DNA of 64,000 nucleotides. Source: Micromonospora nigra. Lineage in GTDB: Bacteria; Actinomycetota; Actinomycetes; Mycobacteriales; Micromonosporaceae. Position 1 is the first letter of the stretch. Every line of letters begins with the position of its first letter. Shown here one piece after another: positions 25,450 to 33,438 of this stretch. The notes below the pieces were generated by a model that was not told where the DNA came from, ran no database searches, and worked only from the letters and a program-made list of their open reading frames with translations. The stretch covers positions 5,199,501-5,263,500 of the forward strand of contig NZ_FMHT01000003.1 of assembly GCF_900091585.1 (NCBI RefSeq). The letters are read 5' to 3'. Both the position numbers and the translations under genes were made by a program.

Positions 25450-26979
25450 GTGAGGGGACCCGTGGTGGTGGTCGGCGACACCCTGCTCGACCGTGACGTC
25501 GAGGGGGTGGTGAACCGGCTCTGTCCGGACTCCCCGGTGCCCGTGCTCGACGAGACGGCGCACGTCGACCGGCCCGGCGGGGCGGGCCTGGCGGCGGTGT
25601 TCGCGGCGGCGCAGGGCGCCGAGGTGGTGCTGGTGACCGGGCTGGCCGACGACGCCGGTGGGGCCCGGCTCAGCGCCCTGCTCACCGCCGCCGGGGTGCA
25701 GGTGTACGCGCTCGGGCTGGCGGGGGCGACGCCGGAGAAGGTCCGGCTGCGGGCCCGGGGGCGGGTGCTGCTGCGCCACGACCGGGGCGGCCCGGCGGGT
25801 ACGCCCGGTGCGCCGGCCGAGGCGGTGCTGCGGGCGGTCGCCGGTGCGTCCGCCGTGCTGGTCAGCGACTACGGGCGGGGGGTGGCCCGGCAGCCCGTGC
25901 TGCGGGCCGCGCTGGCGGCGACCCGCGCCCCGGTGGTCTGGGATCCCCATCCGCGGGGCCCCGCCGCGACACCCGGGGTGCGCCTGGTCACGCCGAACGA
26001 GTCGGAGGTGCGGGAACTCGTGGAGGCACCGACGGGGGCGACCCGCGTGGCCACCGCCGCCCGGGGGGCGCAGCGGCTGCGGGAGCGCTGGCGGGCCGGC
26101 GCGGTGGCGGTGACCCTGGGCGGCGACGGTGCGCTGCTGTGCCACTCGGGATCGACACCGCTGGTGGTGCCGGCCCCGGTGACCGCCGAGGGGGACACCT
26201 GCGGGGCGGGTGACCGGTTCGCCGCCACCGCCAGCCTGGCCCTGGCACGGGGGGCGCTGGTGTCGGAGGCCGTCCAGGAGGCGGTCGCGGAGGCGTCCGC
26301 GTACGTGGCCGACGGGGGAGTGGCCACCGCGTTGCCGCCGCCGGTGCGACCGGCACCGGTGACCGTGCACGCGGGGGCGGCCGGGGACCGGGTCGGGGTG
26401 GCGGCGGCTGCGGCGGTGGTGGCCCGGATCCGGGCCGGAGGTGGCACGGTCGTCGCCACCGGAGGCTGCTTCGACCTGCTGCACGCCGGGCACGTGGCGA
26501 CCCTGCAGGCCGCCCGGCAGCTCGGCGACTGCCTGGTCGTCTGCCTCAACTCCGATGCCAGCGTGGCCGGACTGAAGGGTCCCGAACGGCCGGTCATGAA
26601 CCAGGGTGACCGCAGTCGCCTGCTCGCGGCCCTGAGCTGCGTCGACGCCGTCATGATCTTCGACGAGCCCACCCCGGTGGCGGCCCTGTCCTGGCTGCGC
26701 CCCGACATCTGGGTCAAGGGCGGAGACTACGCCACGGGCGGTGCCGGCTCGGCCCTGCCGGAGGTCGAGGTGCTGCGTCGCTGGGGCGGGCACACCGTCG
26801 TGGTGCCGTACCTCGACGGGCGGTCCACCACCGACATGATCGCGGCGGCCCGCTCGGCCGGTGGACGCTCCGGCGACGCCTGCGCGGTCGCATCGACCGT
26901 CGGCGCGGACCCGCCGCCGCCCGGGCCGTCGCCGCTGCTGGCCGGCACCGCCGTCGCGGACGACAGGCCGGTGCGGTGA
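25450..26979 (+). CDS. hldE: bifunctional heptose 7-phosphate kinase / heptose 1-phosphate adenylyltransferase
   Basis: A 509-aa two-domain enzyme. Residues 1-305 are a PfkB/ribokinase-type kinase (VVVVGDTLLDRDVEG at the start, GGAG near 43-46, and the catalytic GAGD at 252-255) that phosphorylates heptose 7-phosphate at C1. Residues about 330-475 are a nucleotidyltransferase with GCFDLLHAGH (339-348), LNSDASVAGLKG and DIWVKGGDY, which joins AMP to heptose 1-phosphate after GmhB has removed the 7-phosphate. The fusion is as in E. coli HldE, so the product should be ADP-D-glycero-beta-D-manno-heptose. The C-terminal ~35 residues are a disordered tail. The GTG start follows GAGGA. Its TGA overlaps the next start. 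Confidence 0.92.
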   Translation: MRGPVVVVGDTLLDRDVEGVVNRLCPDSPVPVLDETAHVDRPGGAGLAAVFAAAQGAEVVLVTGLADDAGGARLSALLTAAGVQVYALGLAGATPEKVRLRARGRVLLRHDRGGPAGTPGAPAEAVLRAVAGASAVLVSDYGRGVARQPVLRAALAATRAPVVWDPHPRGPAATPGVRLVTPNESEVRELVEAPTGATRVATAARGAQRLRERWRAGAVAVTLGGDGALLCHSGSTPLVVPAPVTAEGDTCGAGDRFAATASLALARGALVSEAVQEAVAEASAYVADGGVATALPPPVRPAPVTVHAGAAGDRVGVAAAAAVVARIRAGGGTVVATGGCFDLLHAGHVATLQAARQLGDCLVVCLNSDASVAGLKGPERPVMNQGDRSRLLAALSCVDAVMIFDEPTPVAALSWLRPDIWVKGGDYATGGAGSALPEVEVLRRWGGHTVVVPYLDGRSTTDMIAAARSAGGRSGDACAVASTVGADPPPPGPSPLLAGTAVADDRPVR

Positions 26980-27671
26980 ACGCGCCGGGAGTCGGCCGCA
27001 CCGTCCTGGTGACCGGCGGGTCGAGCGGGTTGGGCGCGGCGGTGGTCGCTGCGGTCGCCGCCGCCGGGGGCCGGCCGCTGGTGCTGGACCGGCAGGCCCC
27101 CGCCGACGGGGTGGCGTGGGTCGAGTGCGACCTGTCGGACACCCGTGCCGCCGAGGCGGCCACCCGCCAGCTCGCCGAGCGGGCCGGTGGTCTGCACGCG
27201 GTGGTCACGGCCGCCGGTACGGACGTGCCCGCGCCGCTGGCGGACCTGCCCGGCGAGACCTGGGACCGGATCGTCGCGGTGAACCTGCTCGGCACCGCGG
27301 CTGTCGTCCGCGCGGCGCTGCCGTTCCTGGCCGCCAGCCACGGTACGGTGGTGACGGTGGCGTCCACGCTGGGGATGAAGGCGGTCGGCGACGCCACCGC
27401 CTACTGTGCCGCCAAGTTCGGGGTGGTCGGGTTCACCCGCGCCCTCGCCGCCGAACTCGCCGGCACCGTCGGCGTCACCCTGCTCGTCCCCGGCGGCATG
27501 CGCACCCACTTCTTCGACGAGCGGGACCCGCAGTACCGGCCGGGCCCGGACGCCGCCCTCAACGACCCCGCCGACACCGCCGCCGCCGTCATGTTCGCCC
27601 TGTCCCAGCCACCCGGTTGCGCTGTCCGCGAGATGGTGGTCTGCGCCGAGCAGGAGACCTCCTACCCGTGA
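26976..27671 (+). CDS. classical short-chain dehydrogenase in the heptose operon
   Basis: A 231-aa SDR. VLVTGGSSGLGAAVVAAVAAAG (about 9-30) is the NAD(P)-binding motif. The catalytic residues are Ser in VASTLGMKAVG and Tyr-x3-Lys in TAYCAAKFGVVG. The C-terminus ends CAVREMVVCAEQETSYP. It is a classical FabG-like SDR, not the longer extended SDR of the HldD epimerase family. It may oxidise or reduce a sugar or another intermediate, or it may replace HldD, but the sequence does not decide this. The GTG start overlaps the hldE stop by 4 bp, and its own stop overlaps the next gene by 4 bp, so it is a coupled part of the operon. Confidence 0.85.
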   Translation: MNAPGVGRTVLVTGGSSGLGAAVVAAVAAAGGRPLVLDRQAPADGVAWVECDLSDTRAAEAATRQLAERAGGLHAVVTAAGTDVPAPLADLPGETWDRIVAVNLLGTAAVVRAALPFLAASHGTVVTVASTLGMKAVGDATAYCAAKFGVVGFTRALAAELAGTVGVTLLVPGGMRTHFFDERDPQYRPGPDAALNDPADTAAAVMFALSQPPGCAVREMVVCAEQETSYP

Positions 27672-28603
27672 TTCTCGTGCTGCGCGCCCTCGGCGTGGGT
27701 GACCTCGCCACCGCCGTACCCGCCCTGCGTGCCCTGCGCGCCGCCCACCCGCACCGGGAACTGGTGCTGGCGGCGCCGCGCTGGCTCGCCCCGCTGGTGG
27801 ACCTGGTCGGTGGCGTGGACCGGCTGCTGCCCACCGACGGGCTGGGCCGGGTGCCCCGGCCCGGTCGGCCCCCCGAGGTCGCCGTCAACCTGCACGGGCG
27901 CGGTCCACGGTCCCACCGTCTGCTGGCCGCCACCCGGCCGGCACGGCTGCTCGCCTTCGCCCATCCCGGTGCCGGCCACGCGGACGGTCCGATGTGGCGC
28001 GACGACGAACACGAGGTGGACCGGTGGTGCCGGCTGCTCGGCGCGTACGGGATCGTCGCCGACCCGACCGACCTGGGTCTGCGCCGGCCCCCGCCGGTGG
28101 CACTGCCGACCGGGGTGAGCGTGCTGCATCCCGGCTCGAAGGAGCCGGCGAAGCGCTGGCCGGCCGACCGGTTCGCCGCGCTGGCCCGGGCACTGACCGA
28201 CCGGGGGCACCGGGTGGTGCTCACCGGCACCGCCGACGAGCGGGCCGTCGCCGCGCGGGTGGCCCGGGACGCGGGGCTGCCGCCCGGGGCGGTGCTGGCG
28301 GGTCGCACGGACCTGGGCGGCCTGGCCGCCCTGGTCGCGGACGCCCGCCTGGTGGTCAGCGCCGACACCGGCGTGGCGCACCTGGCCACCGCCTACGGCA
28401 CCCCCTCGGTGGTGCTGTTCGGGCCGGTCCCGCCGGAGCTGTGGGGCCCGCCGCCGGACCGGCCGTGGCACCGGGTGCTCTGGGCCGGGCCGGCGAGCGA
28501 ACCCGGCTGGGACGGGGTGGGCAGCCATCCCACGGTGGCGGCGGTCGGGGTGGACCGGGTGGTGGCCGCCGTGGACGAGGTGGAACGAACGGTGCGGGTC
28601 TGA
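27668..28603 (+). CDS. GT9 family (heptosyltransferase-like) glycosyltransferase
   Basis: A 311-aa GT9 enzyme. LVLRALGVGDLATAVPALRALRAAHP is the N-terminal strand with the LG-GD motif of heptosyltransferases. VSVLHPGSKEPAKRWPADRFAALA is the donor-domain signature, and VVSADTGVAHLATAYGTPSVVLFGPVPPELWGPP is the conserved C-terminal loop (DTG-AHLA). GT9 enzymes transfer heptose from ADP-heptose to LPS core in Gram-negatives. There is no LPS here, so the acceptor is unknown. The GTG start overlaps the SDR stop (GTGA). With the GT9 domain of the first gene, the operon has two such enzymes. Confidence 0.88.
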   Translation: MILVLRALGVGDLATAVPALRALRAAHPHRELVLAAPRWLAPLVDLVGGVDRLLPTDGLGRVPRPGRPPEVAVNLHGRGPRSHRLLAATRPARLLAFAHPGAGHADGPMWRDDEHEVDRWCRLLGAYGIVADPTDLGLRRPPPVALPTGVSVLHPGSKEPAKRWPADRFAALARALTDRGHRVVLTGTADERAVAARVARDAGLPPGAVLAGRTDLGGLAALVADARLVVSADTGVAHLATAYGTPSVVLFGPVPPELWGPPPDRPWHRVLWAGPASEPGWDGVGSHPTVAAVGVDRVVAAVDEVERTVRV

Positions 28604-28605
28604 CC

Positions 28606-29589
28606 GTGCGGCTACGGCGCAGCGATCCGGGCGGGCCGGGGTACGGCCGACGCCGGCGGGGCAGGGGCTGGACGTTCCTGGACCCGCACGGCGAGCCGGT
28701 CCGCGACCCGGACCAGCTCACCCGGCTGAGGGAGCTGGTGATCCCGCCGGCCTGGCGGGACGTGTGGATCTCGCCGTACCCGAACGGTCACATCCAGGCC
28801 ACGGGCGTCGACGCGGCGGGACGCAAGCAGTACCTGTACCACCCGCAGTGGCGTCGCAAGCGGGACGAGGCGAAGTTCGACCACGTGCTGGAGGTGGCCC
28901 GCAGGTTGCCGGTGCTGCGCGACCGGGTCAGCCGCGACCTGACCGGCCGGGGGTTGCGCCGGGAACGGGTGCTGGCCACGGTGACCCGGCTGCTCGACAT
29001 GGGCACGTTCCGCGTCGGCAGCGACCAGTACGCCGTCGGCGACGACCCCACCTACGGCGTCGCGACGCTGCGACCCGAGCACGCCCGCTCCCGCGCCGGC
29101 TGCGTGGTCTTCGAGTTCCCGGCCAAGGGGGGCGTGGAGCAGGTCCGGCGGATCGAGGATCCGGAGCTGTGCCAGGTGCTGACCAACCTGCGCCGGCGGC
29201 GCGGCACGGCGCAGCGACTGTTCGGCTACTGGGACGGGCGGGACTGGCGCGACGTGCGCAGCGACGAGATCAACGACTACCTGCGGGAGGCCAGCGGCGG
29301 GGAGATGACCGCCAAGGACTTCCGGACCTGGCACGCCACGGTGCTGGCGGCCACGGAGCTGGCCGGGGCGGGGACGGCCCGGTCGGCCACGGCCCGCCGG
29401 CGGGCCGTGGCGGGGGTGATGCGTCAGGTGGCGGAGCTGCTCGGCAACACCCCCACCGTGGCCCGGACGTCCTACGTGGACCCGAGGGTGGTCGACCTGT
29501 TCCACGACGGGGTGGTCGCGCCGGTCACCGCCGGCACGCCCCGCGAGACGGCGGAGCGGGTGGTGCTGGAACTGCTGGAGGAATCCTGA
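28606..29589 (+). CDS. DNA topoisomerase type IB
   Basis: A 327-aa poxvirus/bacterial-type IB topoisomerase that relaxes supercoils through a 3'-phosphotyrosine link. The N-terminal domain contains IPPAWRDVWISPYPNGHIQATGVDAAGRKQYLYHPQWRRKRD, the known DNA-binding signature. The catalytic domain has TRLLDMGTFRVGSDQYA, TAKDFRTWHAT with Arg and His, and the active Tyr290 in TSYVDPRVVDLF. The length is normal. Its start lies 2 bp after the heptose operon, so it may share the transcript, but a functional link to sugar genes is unlikely. The start is GTG. Confidence 0.92.
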   Translation: MRLRRSDPGGPGYGRRRRGRGWTFLDPHGEPVRDPDQLTRLRELVIPPAWRDVWISPYPNGHIQATGVDAAGRKQYLYHPQWRRKRDEAKFDHVLEVARRLPVLRDRVSRDLTGRGLRRERVLATVTRLLDMGTFRVGSDQYAVGDDPTYGVATLRPEHARSRAGCVVFEFPAKGGVEQVRRIEDPELCQVLTNLRRRRGTAQRLFGYWDGRDWRDVRSDEINDYLREASGGEMTAKDFRTWHATVLAATELAGAGTARSATARRRAVAGVMRQVAELLGNTPTVARTSYVDPRVVDLFHDGVVAPVTAGTPRETAERVVLELLEES

Positions 29590-29610
29590 CCGGCGCGTCA
29601 CGCACCGGGC

Positions 29611-29668
29611 GGTCGCCCGCCGCACCCTTGCGGCGGACGCTCGCCACGGCCCCCGTTCGCGGGCGACC
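29611..29668. terminator. branched inverted repeat between convergent genes
   Basis: GGTCGCCCGC (29611-29620) pairs perfectly with 29659-29668, with a small internal stem CCGC/GCGG. An outer GCGTCA/TGACGC pair lies at 29595-29600 and 29669-29674. It sits between the topoisomerase stop and the AraC-regulator stop. Confidence 0.45.
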
Positions 29669-29706
29669 TGACGCACCATGGCGCAGGTGGTCGACCGCGT
29701 CGGCTG

Positions 29707-30750
29707 TCAGTCTGCCGCCGGAAGGTTGACCGGGGGCGCCGTCGGGTTGTCGATGCGTGCCACGCCCGACCCGGTGTGCAGGTCCCGGTATGCCTGGGGC
29801 CCCATCCCGTGGGCGGCGCGGAACACCCGGCTGAAGTGCGCGGGATCGGGGAAACCCCACCGCCGCGCGATCCGGTGCACGGGTTGGTGCCGCCATGCGG
29901 GGTCGGCCAGGTCGATGCGGCAGCGGCGCAGCCGGCGCTGCCGGATCAGTCCGGCCACCGACTCGCCTTCGGCGGCGAACAGGCGGTGCAGGGTACGCAC
30001 GGAGATGTGGTGGGCGTCGGCCACGGCCCGCGGGGCGAGGTCGGGATCGGAGAGGTTCCGGTCGACGAAGTTGCGGATCCGGGTCCGCAGCGCCTGCTGC
30101 CGGATCTCGGCCGGGAGCAGGTCCTCCGCGTCGAGCTGCGTGGCGATCATCGTGGAGACCAGGCTGAGCAGGATGTCGGCGAGCTGTGGGCCGGTGGCCT
30201 CGGGGAACTGTTCCGGGTGTCGGGTGAGGTGGTGCAGGTGCTGGGCCAGCAGCGCACCGGGGCCCGTCGTGCCGGGCAGCCGGGCGGCGGTGAGCTGGTC
30301 GACCCGGTCGGGATCGAGGGGCAGCAGGGCGCGGGGAACGGTCACGGTCAGCGCGGCGGGCGGGCGTCCGTGCCGCTCGGTGGCGTGCTGGATCTCGTGG
30401 GGCCGCCCCCAGTCGATGAGGGTGAAGTCGCCGACGGGTACGGCCGTGTCCCGTCGGCGGGCGCTGATCGCGCTGTCGCCGGCCAGGGTCAGCGCCACCT
30501 GGTAGACCTCGGGGTCGGCCCGACGGATCAGGGTGGGGGTGCGCCGGCAGACCAACGACTGGTAGTGGAACCGGCTCAACTGGATGCCGCCGACCGTGAC
30601 CAGCCGGGCGCGGCCCCGGAAGTCGTGGGCGTTCTCGCTGGTGATCGCTGTGGGAGCCGAGGCTTGGCTGGCCGTGGCGACCCACAGTGCGAAGCGGTCG
30701 GCCGGCGGCACCGTCCTGGTGTCCAGTGTCTCGTACCGCAGCGTGTTCAT
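29707..30750 (-). CDS. AraC family transcriptional regulator
   Basis: A 347-aa regulator. The N-terminal ~200 residues form the AraC-binding-like domain (FRGRARLVTVGGIQLSRFHYQSLVCRRTP...). The C-terminal ~110 residues are the two-helix-turn-helix AraC domain: NFVDRNLSDPDLAPRAVADAHHISVRTLHRLFAAEGESVAGLIRQRRLRRCRIDLADP, then RIARRWGFPDPAHFSRVFRAAHGMGPQAYRDL. It should activate or repress a small gene set in response to a small molecule. No obvious target flanks it, since it is convergent with the topoisomerase gene and its upstream neighbour is on the same strand. The ATG start has a GGGGG-like site. Confidence 0.9.
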   Translation of the reverse strand: MNTLRYETLDTRTVPPADRFALWVATASQASAPTAITSENAHDFRGRARLVTVGGIQLSRFHYQSLVCRRTPTLIRRADPEVYQVALTLAGDSAISARRRDTAVPVGDFTLIDWGRPHEIQHATERHGRPPAALTVTVPRALLPLDPDRVDQLTAARLPGTTGPGALLAQHLHHLTRHPEQFPEATGPQLADILLSLVSTMIATQLDAEDLLPAEIRQQALRTRIRNFVDRNLSDPDLAPRAVADAHHISVRTLHRLFAAEGESVAGLIRQRRLRRCRIDLADPAWRHQPVHRIARRWGFPDPAHFSRVFRAAHGMGPQAYRDLHTGSGVARIDNPTAPPVNLPAAD

Positions 30751-30861
30751 CGTCGCCCCCCGTCGCCGGTAACGCCACCGTCGACTGCACGGGGCGCTCT
30801 CGGACGGTAGGCGAGCAGAAGCGGTGCGTCACCAGAATTACGACGCCGTCCCGGGGCTGGG

Positions 30862-31365
30862 TCAGTCGTTGAGCACCTGGGAGAGCCGGTCGCGGAAACG
30901 CCGCTCGGAGTCGCTCACCACGTCGCCGCCGAGGCCGAGGATGCCGCCGCTGGACGCCGCGCCCACCACCTGCTCGGCGATGTCGACCAGCCAGTGCTTG
31001 TACGCCCCGGCCTCGCCCTCGTCCACCTTCGTGGCCAGCAGGGTCGCCGCCTGCGCGGCCCGGCCCAGCACGTCCTCGGCGTACCCGCGCGGGTCCGGCG
31101 GCTCGATGGCCGGCAGTTCCTCGCCGGCCTCCGGGTCGCCGACCCGGGACACGATCTCCCCGGCGACGGCGGCGACGATCGGACTGGCCGACTCGCGGCC
31201 GGCGGAGATGGTCTCCAGCCCGGCGGCGTTCTCGGCCATGGTGCGGCGGGTGCCGTCGGACTCGGCGGCGCTCGCCGCGGTCAGCACCGACTGCGGTAGC
31301 CCGACCAGCAGCCCCCACTCCTCGTCGGTGAAACCGAAATCGGTGTACGCCGGCTGTTCGATCAC
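30862..31365 (-). CDS. conserved hypothetical protein, 167 aa
   Basis: A soluble, acidic, helical protein with no motif I can assign. The N-terminal region FGFTDEEWGLLVGLPQSVLTAASAAESDGTRRTMAENAAGLETI is followed by a Glu/Pro-rich linker and a helix ARAAQAATLLATKVDEGEAGAYKHWLVDIAEQVVGAASSGGILGLGGDVVSDSE. The last part (LG GDVVSDSERRFRDRL) resembles a tellurium-resistance-like or oxidoreductase tail found in many small actinobacterial stress proteins, but this is a weak impression. The ATG has a ribosome site AGGAGG about 5-10 bases upstream. It lies just before recQ on the same strand. Confidence 0.65.
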   Translation of the reverse strand: MIEQPAYTDFGFTDEEWGLLVGLPQSVLTAASAAESDGTRRTMAENAAGLETISAGRESASPIVAAVAGEIVSRVGDPEAGEELPAIEPPDPRGYAEDVLGRAAQAATLLATKVDEGEAGAYKHWLVDIAEQVVGAASSGGILGLGGDVVSDSERRFRDRLSQVLND

Positions 31366-31428
31366 GGCAACGCCTCCTGCTCGTCGTCCACGTTCACTGC
31401 CCCGCGCCCCGTGCCGGGCCGCCCCAGG

Positions 31429-33060
31429 CTAGTCCAGCGTCAGCAGGCCCTGTTCGGACACCACGCTGACCGACAACGTCTTGTACCCGACCTCGTCGAA
31501 CAGAACCGTCATCCGGTCGTCCTCGTAGCTGAGCACCAGGCCGTGCCCCCATTCCGGGTGGCGGACCTGGCTGTGCACCGGGAACGGGCCGACCGCGCCG
31601 TCGGCGGCGACGCTGGTGCCGGCGTGGCAGTTGTCGCAGTGCCCGCAGATCTGGGTCATCTGCTCGCCGAAGTAGGCCAGCAGAGTCTGCCCGCGACAGG
31701 CGGTGGTCTCGGCGAAGGCGCGCATCATGTCGGTACGTGAACGGGTGACGGTCTGCTGCCGCTCCGCCTCGGCCAGCGCCGCGGCGGCCGCGTCGACGGG
31801 GGTGGGGGAGTAGCGGGGTGCGCCGACACGCTGCCTCGCCCGGGGTTCCGCCGCGCCGACCTGCTCCAGCAGCGCCAGGTACTGTCCGAGCTTGCGCGGG
31901 CCGAGGCCGGTCACCTCGCGCAGCTCCTTCTTCGTGGTCGGCTTGCGTCGCAGCAGGGCGGCCAGGTCCCGCAGCTCGGTGTCGACCGGCAGGCCACCGC
32001 TGAAGTAGCGCTGCAACCCGACGTCCTCCGCCTGCCACAGCAGCAACACCCGGGCGGGTTGCCCGTCGCGGCCGGCCCGCCCGATCTCCTGGAAGTAGCT
32101 GTCCGGCGAGTCGGGCAGCGCCATGTGCACCACCCAGGCGATGTTCGGCTTGTCGATGCCCATGCCGAAGGCCGACGTGGCCACCATGATCGGTACCTCG
32201 TCGGCGAGGAACGCCTCGTGCAGCGCGTGACGTGCGCCGGTGGGCATCCCACCGTGGTAGTGCTGCGCCGGGTGGCCGGCGGCGGTCAGCCGCTCGGCCA
32301 GCTCCTCGGCCGCCCGTCGGGTGGGTACGTAGATGATGCCGGGCCGCTCGTCGTCGCGCAGCAGCGCCACCAGCCGTCGCCAGCGGTAGTCCTCCGTGGG
32401 GCAGTGGGCCACCTCGAGGAAGAGGTTCGGCCGGTCCAGGCCCGAGACCACGATCTCCGGTTCGCGCAGCCGCAGCCGGGCGACGATGTCGTCGCGTACC
32501 GGCGGGGAGGCGGTGGCGGTCAGCGCCACCACCGGTGGCCGGCCGATGCCCTCGATGAGGTGGCCGAGCGCCAGGTAGTCGGGCCGGAAGTCGTGCCCCC
32601 AGGCCGAGATGCAGTGCGCCTCGTCGATCGCCACCAGGGCCGGTTTCAGCGACTTGACCTCGGCCATCCGGTCCGGGTTGGCCAGTTGCTCCGGGGTGAT
32701 GAAGAGGAACTCGGCCCGGCCCTCGGCCACCTCGGCGATCGCCTCCGCCTGCTGGGCGGGCGACTCGTCGGAACTGACCCGCACGGCCCGCAGCTCGGGG
32801 CGCTGTCGTTCGTTGAGCGCCGCGATCTGGTCCTGTTGCAGGGCGAGCAGCGGCGAGATCACCACGGTCGGGCCCGGGATGAGGCTCGCCGGGATCTGGT
32901 AGATCGCCGACTTGCCCGCACCGGTGGGCAACACCACCAGGGCGTCGCGGCGCTTCATGACGGCGCGCATGGCGGCGAGCTGGTGGGGCCGCAGCGCGGT
33001 CCAGCCGAAGAGGCTGCGCGCCGCGCGGCGCAGGTTGCGGGAGTCCGTCGTCAGCTTCAT
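31429..33060 (-). CDS. recQ: ATP-dependent DNA helicase RecQ
   Basis: A 543-aa 3'-5' superfamily-2 helicase of DNA repair. It has an N-terminal RecA domain with ALVVLPTGAGKSAIYQIP (Walker A about 45-51), VISPLLALQQDQ, ALVAIDEAHCISAWGHDFRPDY (DEAH box and aromatic loop) and VALTATASP. The second domain has IIYVPTRRAAEEL, QHYHGGMP, MVATSAFGMGIDKPNIAWVVH and FQEIGRAGRDG. The RQC region holds a winged helix and a zinc-like cluster, CRGQTLLAYFGE...CGHCDNCH. The start is the ATG at 33060. Longer frames run antisense through the next gene. The C-terminus is shorter than in E. coli RecQ and lacks an evident HRDC domain. Confidence 0.93.
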   Translation of the reverse strand: MKLTTDSRNLRRAARSLFGWTALRPHQLAAMRAVMKRRDALVVLPTGAGKSAIYQIPASLIPGPTVVISPLLALQQDQIAALNERQRPELRAVRVSSDESPAQQAEAIAEVAEGRAEFLFITPEQLANPDRMAEVKSLKPALVAIDEAHCISAWGHDFRPDYLALGHLIEGIGRPPVVALTATASPPVRDDIVARLRLREPEIVVSGLDRPNLFLEVAHCPTEDYRWRRLVALLRDDERPGIIYVPTRRAAEELAERLTAAGHPAQHYHGGMPTGARHALHEAFLADEVPIMVATSAFGMGIDKPNIAWVVHMALPDSPDSYFQEIGRAGRDGQPARVLLLWQAEDVGLQRYFSGGLPVDTELRDLAALLRRKPTTKKELREVTGLGPRKLGQYLALLEQVGAAEPRARQRVGAPRYSPTPVDAAAAALAEAERQQTVTRSRTDMMRAFAETTACRGQTLLAYFGEQMTQICGHCDNCHAGTSVAADGAVGPFPVHSQVRHPEWGHGLVLSYEDDRMTVLFDEVGYKTLSVSVVSEQGLLTLD

Positions 33061-33176
33061 CGAGGGCCGCAGGTACCCCCTGTCCCGACCGGCGAAACCA
33101 CGCGGCCGGCCCGGCCACCCCCGCCGCCGGGTCGACGTTGCGGGGCGGCGCCGGTGGTGGGCCACGCGGTGGGCGG

Positions 33177-33299
33177 TCAGCGCCGGAACATCGCGCGGAT
33201 GGCGGCGAACAGGAGCAGGCCGCCGACCACCAGCCCGAGCAGCCGGACGCCGGGCACGTCGGCGGGGGAGGTGGCGTCGGCCAGCAGCGAGGTGTCCAT
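33177..33299 (-). CDS. small single-pass membrane peptide, 40 aa
   Basis: ATG at 33299 reads a 40-aa peptide. It has an acidic N-terminus (MDTSLLADATSPADVPGV), a hydrophobic helix (LLGLVVGGLLLFAAI, about residues 20-34) and a basic end (RAMFRR). The charge pattern puts the C-terminus inside the cell. No family is recognised. It lies between recQ and the GH3 gene, on the recQ strand. The ribosome site is weak, so the call is moderate. Confidence 0.4.
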   Translation of the reverse strand: MDTSLLADATSPADVPGVRLLGLVVGGLLLFAAIRAMFRR

Positions 33300-33438
33300 G
33301 CCCGCACTCTGTCCGCCCACCCCCGCGAGGGCAACTGTAAGGTTTATTGACTAATTGGGTGGCGCGGTGTGACCATGTCAGCACCGCCGCCGGTGGCGGG
33401 CCGCCCGCGGCGGGACGAGACGGGGGTACGACAACCGC

